64,000 bases of DNA from Qipengyuania flava. GTDB taxonomy: Bacteria > Pseudomonadota > Alphaproteobacteria > Sphingomonadales > Sphingomonadaceae. Made by a program: the position numbers and the translations under genes. Each line of letters starts with the position of its first letter. The stretch's first letter is position 1. The DNA lies in the NCBI RefSeq assembly GCF_019448255.1, contig NZ_CP080410.1, positions 1,178,001 through 1,242,000 of the forward strand, read 5' to 3'. Of this stretch, positions 60,687 to 64,000 are shown piece after piece. Below the pieces are notes generated by a model. The model was given only the letters and a program-made list of their open reading frames with translations, was not told the origin of the DNA and made no database searches.

Positions 60687-61898
60687 ATGCGCGAACAGAT
60701 TATGGGATTGATAACGCCCACGATGGCGATCGTGTTCTGCGCGGTCTTCGTCGTGCTGTGGTGGCGCGGCAAGATGGGCAACTATGTCCTGGGCTTTGCC
60801 GCGGCTTATCTGTTCTTCGCGATGGGCTTCGGCGTCACGCACCTGTTCGACACCGGCTCTCCCTATGTCTTCCACGTTACGCAATTCTTTTACACGCTGG
60901 CGACGGGCGCGGCGCTATGGGGCCTCGCCAAGCGCGCTGGCCAGCCGCACCATCTGGGCGCGATCCTGATAATCTACGCCCTGGCAGCCGCGACGCTGTT
61001 TGCAGCAATCCTCAACAGCAATGACATTTCTTCGCGTCTCGTCATCGTCAACATGGGCTACGGCGCGATGAAGCTCGTCACCGTGATGGTGTTGATGAAC
61101 GCGCACAGGCGCGAGGCGATCGACAAGCTGATCATCTTCACCCAGGCCGTGTTCGCCGCGCAATTCTTCATCCGCCCGGTCCTTACGCTGACGCTGGAAC
61201 AGGGGATTCCGGCCGAGGTTTACCGAGAATCGATCTATTATTCGGTGCTCAACCTCTCGCTTGCGCTGATTTCGTTGATGGGGGCGATGGTCCTGGTGGG
61301 CGCCTGCGTCTACGACCAGATCAAGGCGGTGCGCGAGCAAGCCGAGCTCGACGGGCTCACAGGCCTGCGCACCCGGCGCGCCTTCGAACAGGACGTGGTC
61401 GAGCTGCTCGAGAAATCGAAGCAGGGCGATATTCCGGTCTCGTTGGTCGTGGCCGATATCGACCACTTCAAGGCGGTGAACGACGTCTGGGGCCACCAGA
61501 TCGGCGACAACGCCATTGCCCAGTTCGGCGAGATTATCGAAGGCACTATCCGCGACACCGATATTGCCGGCCGGATCGGGGGCGAGGAATTCTGCATCCT
61601 GGCGTGGAACTGCGAAGGCGAAGCCGCGGTCAAACTGGCCGAGCGCATCCGCGTCGCATTCGCAAAGACGCAGATCAGGGGAATGCCTGAAGATCACCGC
61701 CTGACCGCCAGCTTCGGTGTAGCCGGGCGGGGCGAAGGCGAAGGCTATGGTCGGATGTTCGCCCGGACCGATGCGGCGCTCTACCGTGCCAAGGAAGAAG
61801 GCCGCAACCGGACGGTGGGCGACCGTGTGGGCGTCGCAACCTCTGTCGTCACGCCGATCAACAAGGATGTGGCCGACAAGCGCGAGGCGCGGGCCTAG
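60687..61898 (+). CDS. Membrane diguanylate cyclase (GGDEF)
   Basis: A 403-residue enzyme making cyclic di-GMP. About six to seven N-terminal helices (residues 5-215) precede a GGDEF domain with GLTGLRTRRAFEQDV, ADIDHFKAVNDVWGHQIGDNAI and the active GGEEF. The inhibitory I-site RxxD is intact as RDTD five residues before GGEEF, so product feedback is expected. No partner EAL domain is nearby. The start with upstream in-frame extension rejected is MREQIMGL. It overlaps the convergent MATE gene by 4 bases. Confidence 0.93.
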   Translation: MREQIMGLITPTMAIVFCAVFVVLWWRGKMGNYVLGFAAAYLFFAMGFGVTHLFDTGSPYVFHVTQFFYTLATGAALWGLAKRAGQPHHLGAILIIYALAAATLFAAILNSNDISSRLVIVNMGYGAMKLVTVMVLMNAHRREAIDKLIIFTQAVFAAQFFIRPVLTLTLEQGIPAEVYRESIYYSVLNLSLALISLMGAMVLVGACVYDQIKAVREQAELDGLTGLRTRRAFEQDVVELLEKSKQGDIPVSLVVADIDHFKAVNDVWGHQIGDNAIAQFGEIIEGTIRDTDIAGRIGGEEFCILAWNCEGEAAVKLAERIRVAFAKTQIRGMPEDHRLTASFGVAGRGEGEGYGRMFARTDAALYRAKEEGRNRTVGDRVGVATSVVTPINKDVADKREARA

Positions 61899-63229
61899 TC
61901 GAGGCTTTGCCGCAGCAAGCGCGGTATCATCACAAGTTGCAGCGCTGCTCTCAGGAGCAGGAAGGCGATGAAGCTCGCCCATAGTCCGTTGTTGCCCAGC
62001 GGAAGGGTCAGCCAGAGCAGCGCGGCATACCCCGCCGCCGCGCCAACCATCGAAACCAGCAGCGCGCGCGTCCAGCTGGCCCCAACGAAAACGCCGTCGA
62101 GCACGAAGCCGGCAAAGCCTGCAAGCGGGATGACCACCAGCCAGGGCCACAGCGCGCGCGCTTCCGCCGCCACCGCAGAGGTCGCGGCAAAGCTATCGGT
62201 GATGAGGCTGCCGAACAGCGCAAAGACACTGGAAAGCGCGATCGCCACGCCAAGGCAACGCCACAGGATCGCCCGGATGTAAGCGGAAAAGCCGTCCCGG
62301 TCGCCGTCGCCCGCGCGCTCGCCGTTGAGCACCTGGGCGGCGTTCTCGAACCCGTCGAGCAGCAGCGAGGAGAGGATGAAGAGCTGGTAGATGATCCCGT
62401 TTGCGGCGAGCACCACCGGCCCCTGTTCCGCCCCCACGCGGGTCAGCGCGCCAATCGCGACCATCAGCACGACCGTGCGCAGGAACAGGTCGCGGTTGAC
62501 CGAGAGGAAGGGTTTGAGCGCGCGGAGCGAAAGGCCGGCACCCGCCTTCAGAGCTGCGGCGATCTCTTTGCCTGCAATGACCCAGATCAGCGCGGTGGTC
62601 GCGGCAAGCTTGGCGTATTCGGCGATGAAGCTCGACCAGCCGATCCCGGCAATGCCCCAGCCGAGCCCGAGCGTTAGCCAAAGGCCCAGCGCGACGTTGA
62701 GGAGGTTGTAGGCGACCTCGATCACCAGCACCTCGCGCATGCGGCGACGGCCGATCAGGAACCCGACCAGCGCGAAATTGGCCATCACCGCCGGCGCGCT
62801 CCAGTAGCGGATATCGGCGTAGATACGGGCCGCGCCGCGCACATCGCCTTCCGCGCCCAGCGCGCCAAGCAGGAAGGGCAGCAGCAGGGGCTTAAACAGC
62901 AACAGCAGCGCGGCGATCGCAAGGCCCACGGTAACGCCCTTGATCAGGACCGCCGCCTGCGCCTCGCGCCCCTCGCGCGTTCCCGCCTGGGCGACGAGGC
63001 CGGTGGTCCCTGTCTTGAGAAAGTTCATCACGGTGAACAGCGCGGCAAACAGTTTCGCGCCCACGTCCACGGCGCCCTGCGTCGGCGCATCGCCGAGGCG
63101 TCCCACGATCCACATGTCGCCCACGCCGATCAGCGCGGTGGCGACATTGGTCACCATTGCAGGGATAGCGATGGCCCAGATCAGGCGCGGGTCGATGGTG
63201 GGGGAGGCGGAGGTCTTCGGGCTGGTCAA
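61895..63229 (-). CDS. MATE family efflux transporter (DinF type)
   Basis: A 444-residue, 12-helix multidrug/oligosaccharide exporter. [51 protein letters not shown] and [19 protein letters not shown] match the DinF branch. Substrates cannot be read. It is downstream of tRNA-Pro on the minus strand and convergent with the diguanylate cyclase. Confidence 0.91.
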   Translation of the reverse strand: MTSPKTSASPTIDPRLIWAIAIPAMVTNVATALIGVGDMWIVGRLGDAPTQGAVDVGAKLFAALFTVMNFLKTGTTGLVAQAGTREGREAQAAVLIKGVTVGLAIAALLLLFKPLLLPFLLGALGAEGDVRGAARIYADIRYWSAPAVMANFALVGFLIGRRRMREVLVIEVAYNLLNVALGLWLTLGLGWGIAGIGWSSFIAEYAKLAATTALIWVIAGKEIAAALKAGAGLSLRALKPFLSVNRDLFLRTVVLMVAIGALTRVGAEQGPVVLAANGIIYQLFILSSLLLDGFENAAQVLNGERAGDGDRDGFSAYIRAILWRCLGVAIALSSVFALFGSLITDSFAATSAVAAEARALWPWLVVIPLAGFAGFVLDGVFVGASWTRALLVSMVGAAAGYAALLWLTLPLGNNGLWASFIAFLLLRAALQLVMIPRLLRQSLD

Positions 63230-63278
63230 TCCGGGTGCCTCCCGTGCTCGGCGCAGTCCCGCCTCGCCTCAAAAGAAC

Positions 63279-63355
63279 TGGTCGGGGAGACTGGATTCGA
63301 ACCAGCGACCCCTTGTACCCAAAACAAGTGCGCTACCAGGCTGCGCCACTCCCCG
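63279..63355 (-). tRNA. tRNA-Pro (anticodon TGG)
   Basis: On the minus strand a 77-base cloverleaf folds: acceptor CGGGGAG with CTCCCCG, D-arm GCGCAGCCTGGTAGCGC, anticodon stem CTTGT/ACAAG with loop TTTGGGT (anticodon TGG), T-arm GGTTCGAATCC and an encoded CCA. All stems pair. It stands 24 bases from the tRNA-Ile2 copy on the same strand. Confidence 0.95.
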
Positions 63356-63382
63356 ACCGATTTTTCCGCAAGACGCCCGGCC

Positions 63383-63459
63383 TGGTGGGCCCGGCAGGAC
63401 TCGAACCCGCGACCTAGCCGTTATGAGCGGCCAGCTCTAACCAACTGAGCTACAGGCCC
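63383..63459 (-). tRNA. tRNA with CAT anticodon, probable tRNA-Ile2
   Basis: A 77-base cloverleaf on the minus strand with acceptor GGGCCTG/CGGGCCC, D-arm AGCTCAGTTGGTTAGAGCT, anticodon loop CTCATAA and an encoded CCA. CAT is read as Met by default. The acceptor has C4-G69 and C5-G68, determinants recognised by TilS that modifies C34 to lysidine so that the tRNA reads AUA as Ile; hence tRNA-Ile2 is favoured over elongator Met. Confidence 0.85.
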
Positions 63460-63513
63460 CCAGCCACGCCGTGCGGAGAAGCGCGCCTAGCCCCGGTCGG
63501 GCAGGCTTGCAAC

Positions 63514-64000
63514 CTAGAGCTGCACCGCGTCGATAATTTCCGCAACCGTCGTCGGGCGGACCTCGCGCGCGCGGAGGTAGGAATAGACACCGCGCAGCCA
63601 GTCATAGAGGCGGTCGAGGTCATCCTCGTCGCGTACATAGGGCGTATGGCCGGGCGCGAGCGAGGGACTGTGGAAGCTCAGCACGAGGATCGGCAGGCCG
63701 TCGTCGATGGCGATGTCACAGCCCCGCAGCGCTTCCTCCAGCGTCACGCCTTCCGGCGTCAGTGCAATGCGCTCGAGCATGCCGAGCTTGCTCAGCAGGC
63801 CGCCAAGGCGCGGGATTTTCTGCGACAGCGGGAAGAGCTGTTCGCCCTGCTTGCGCAGCATGCCCCAGAACACGGTCGTCAGCGGCAGTTCGAGCAGTTT
63901 GCGGTCGCGGTCGGTCCAGTAGGGTGTCAGCGGGTGATGGCTGTAATCCGGGCCTTCGAAGCGCGAATAATCGTAATTCGCACGGACTGAGCTGTCGATC
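63514..64000 (-). CDS. Polysaccharide deacetylase-like protein, WalW type (cut by right edge)
   Basis: The C-terminal 162 codons of a larger gene that runs off the right edge. The sequence begins IDSSVRANYDYSRFEGPDYS and contains LPILVLSFHSPSLAPGHTPYVRDEDDLDRLYDWLRGV, the pattern of the WalW/polysaccharide deacetylase-like proteins of exopolysaccharide loci in Sphingomonadales. The metal-binding N-terminal motifs are outside the window. It lies upstream of the two tRNAs on the same strand. Family assignment is from these segments only. Confidence 0.75.
   Translation of the reverse strand, partial: IDSSVRANYDYSRFEGPDYSHHPLTPYWTDRDRKLLELPLTTVFWGMLRKQGEQLFPLSQKIPRLGGLLSKLGMLERIALTPEGVTLEEALRGCDIAIDDGLPILVLSFHSPSLAPGHTPYVRDEDDLDRLYDWLRGVYSYLRAREVRPTTVAEIIDAVQL

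Overview
The window is a high-GC, gene-dense stretch of an alphaproteobacterial chromosome. Gene content points to Sphingomonadales, most likely an Erythrobacteraceae-type bacterium (Erythrobacter, Qipengyuania or Altererythrobacter group). The reasons are an aa3 cytochrome oxidase cluster in the alphaproteobacterial order, a class I lysyl-tRNA synthetase, L21 with a Lys/Ala tail, gshA-rsmE facing ubiA, and many short overlaps between genes. This placement is inferred from content; no 16S or alignment was used. There are about 71 protein-coding loci and two tRNA genes. No insertion sequence, prophage, CRISPR array or rRNA was seen, and no gene-free gap exceeds 300 bases.

Layout. 1-3109 (minus): pyrE, a serine hydrolase, pdxJ, acpS and lepB, joined by 4-base overlaps. 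3187-10387 (plus): ctaC, ctaD, an epoxide-hydrolase-like gene, ctaB, a 39-residue CoxF-like protein, ctaG, ctaE and SURF1, divided by two strong hairpin terminators. 10438-14604 (plus): thrC, an rRNA-type methyltransferase, folB, a mini-protein resembling the C-terminal part of an SDR enzyme, moaD, moaE and a small membrane protein. 14675-22816: a lipoprotein, rplU-rpmA, an acetyltransferase, a PF10118 metal-hydrolase gene divergent from a TetR regulator across a nested palindrome, ygfZ, pyrC, rarD, a glycine-zipper protein and a lipoprotein. 22850-31540: astD, selO, an alpha/beta hydrolase, a GT4 glycosyltransferase, a YfgM-like protein, bamB and an ICMT-like methyltransferase. 31541-45649: a monooxygenase-fold protein, a di-heme peroxidase lipoprotein, gshA, rsmE, ubiA, an SRAP protein, trmL, an arsR-type gene broken by an amber codon, an amidohydrolase, a VOC gene divergent from soxR, a SixA-like phosphatase, a sterol-desaturase-family protein, a membrane-anchored AraC regulator and a DinG-type helicase. 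45701-64000: methionine gamma-lyase divergent from an Lrp regulator, an Acg-type oxidoreductase with its MarR regulator, lysyl-tRNA synthetase, a prolyl-hydroxylase-like protein, cytochrome b561, an Arg-rich RcnB-like protein, a PPOX-fold protein, a LacI-type sensor without a DNA-binding domain, an FKBP isomerase, an exonuclease/phosphatase, a low-GC serine hydrolase, ettA, a diguanylate cyclase, a MATE transporter, two tRNAs and a partial polysaccharide deacetylase.

How the genes work together. The cox block encodes the catalytic core of an aa3 oxidase plus heme o synthesis and copper delivery. gshA, soxR, the VOC protein, the Acg/MarR pair and the di-heme peroxidase suggest redox and electrophile defence. 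Four regulator-target pairs have readable operators (TetR, SoxR, Lrp and MarR types), and these are the best directly testable observations. No new defence system was found. The least explained pieces are the HTH-less LacI-type protein, the SDR-like mini-protein in the molybdopterin block, and the amber-interrupted ArsR gene.
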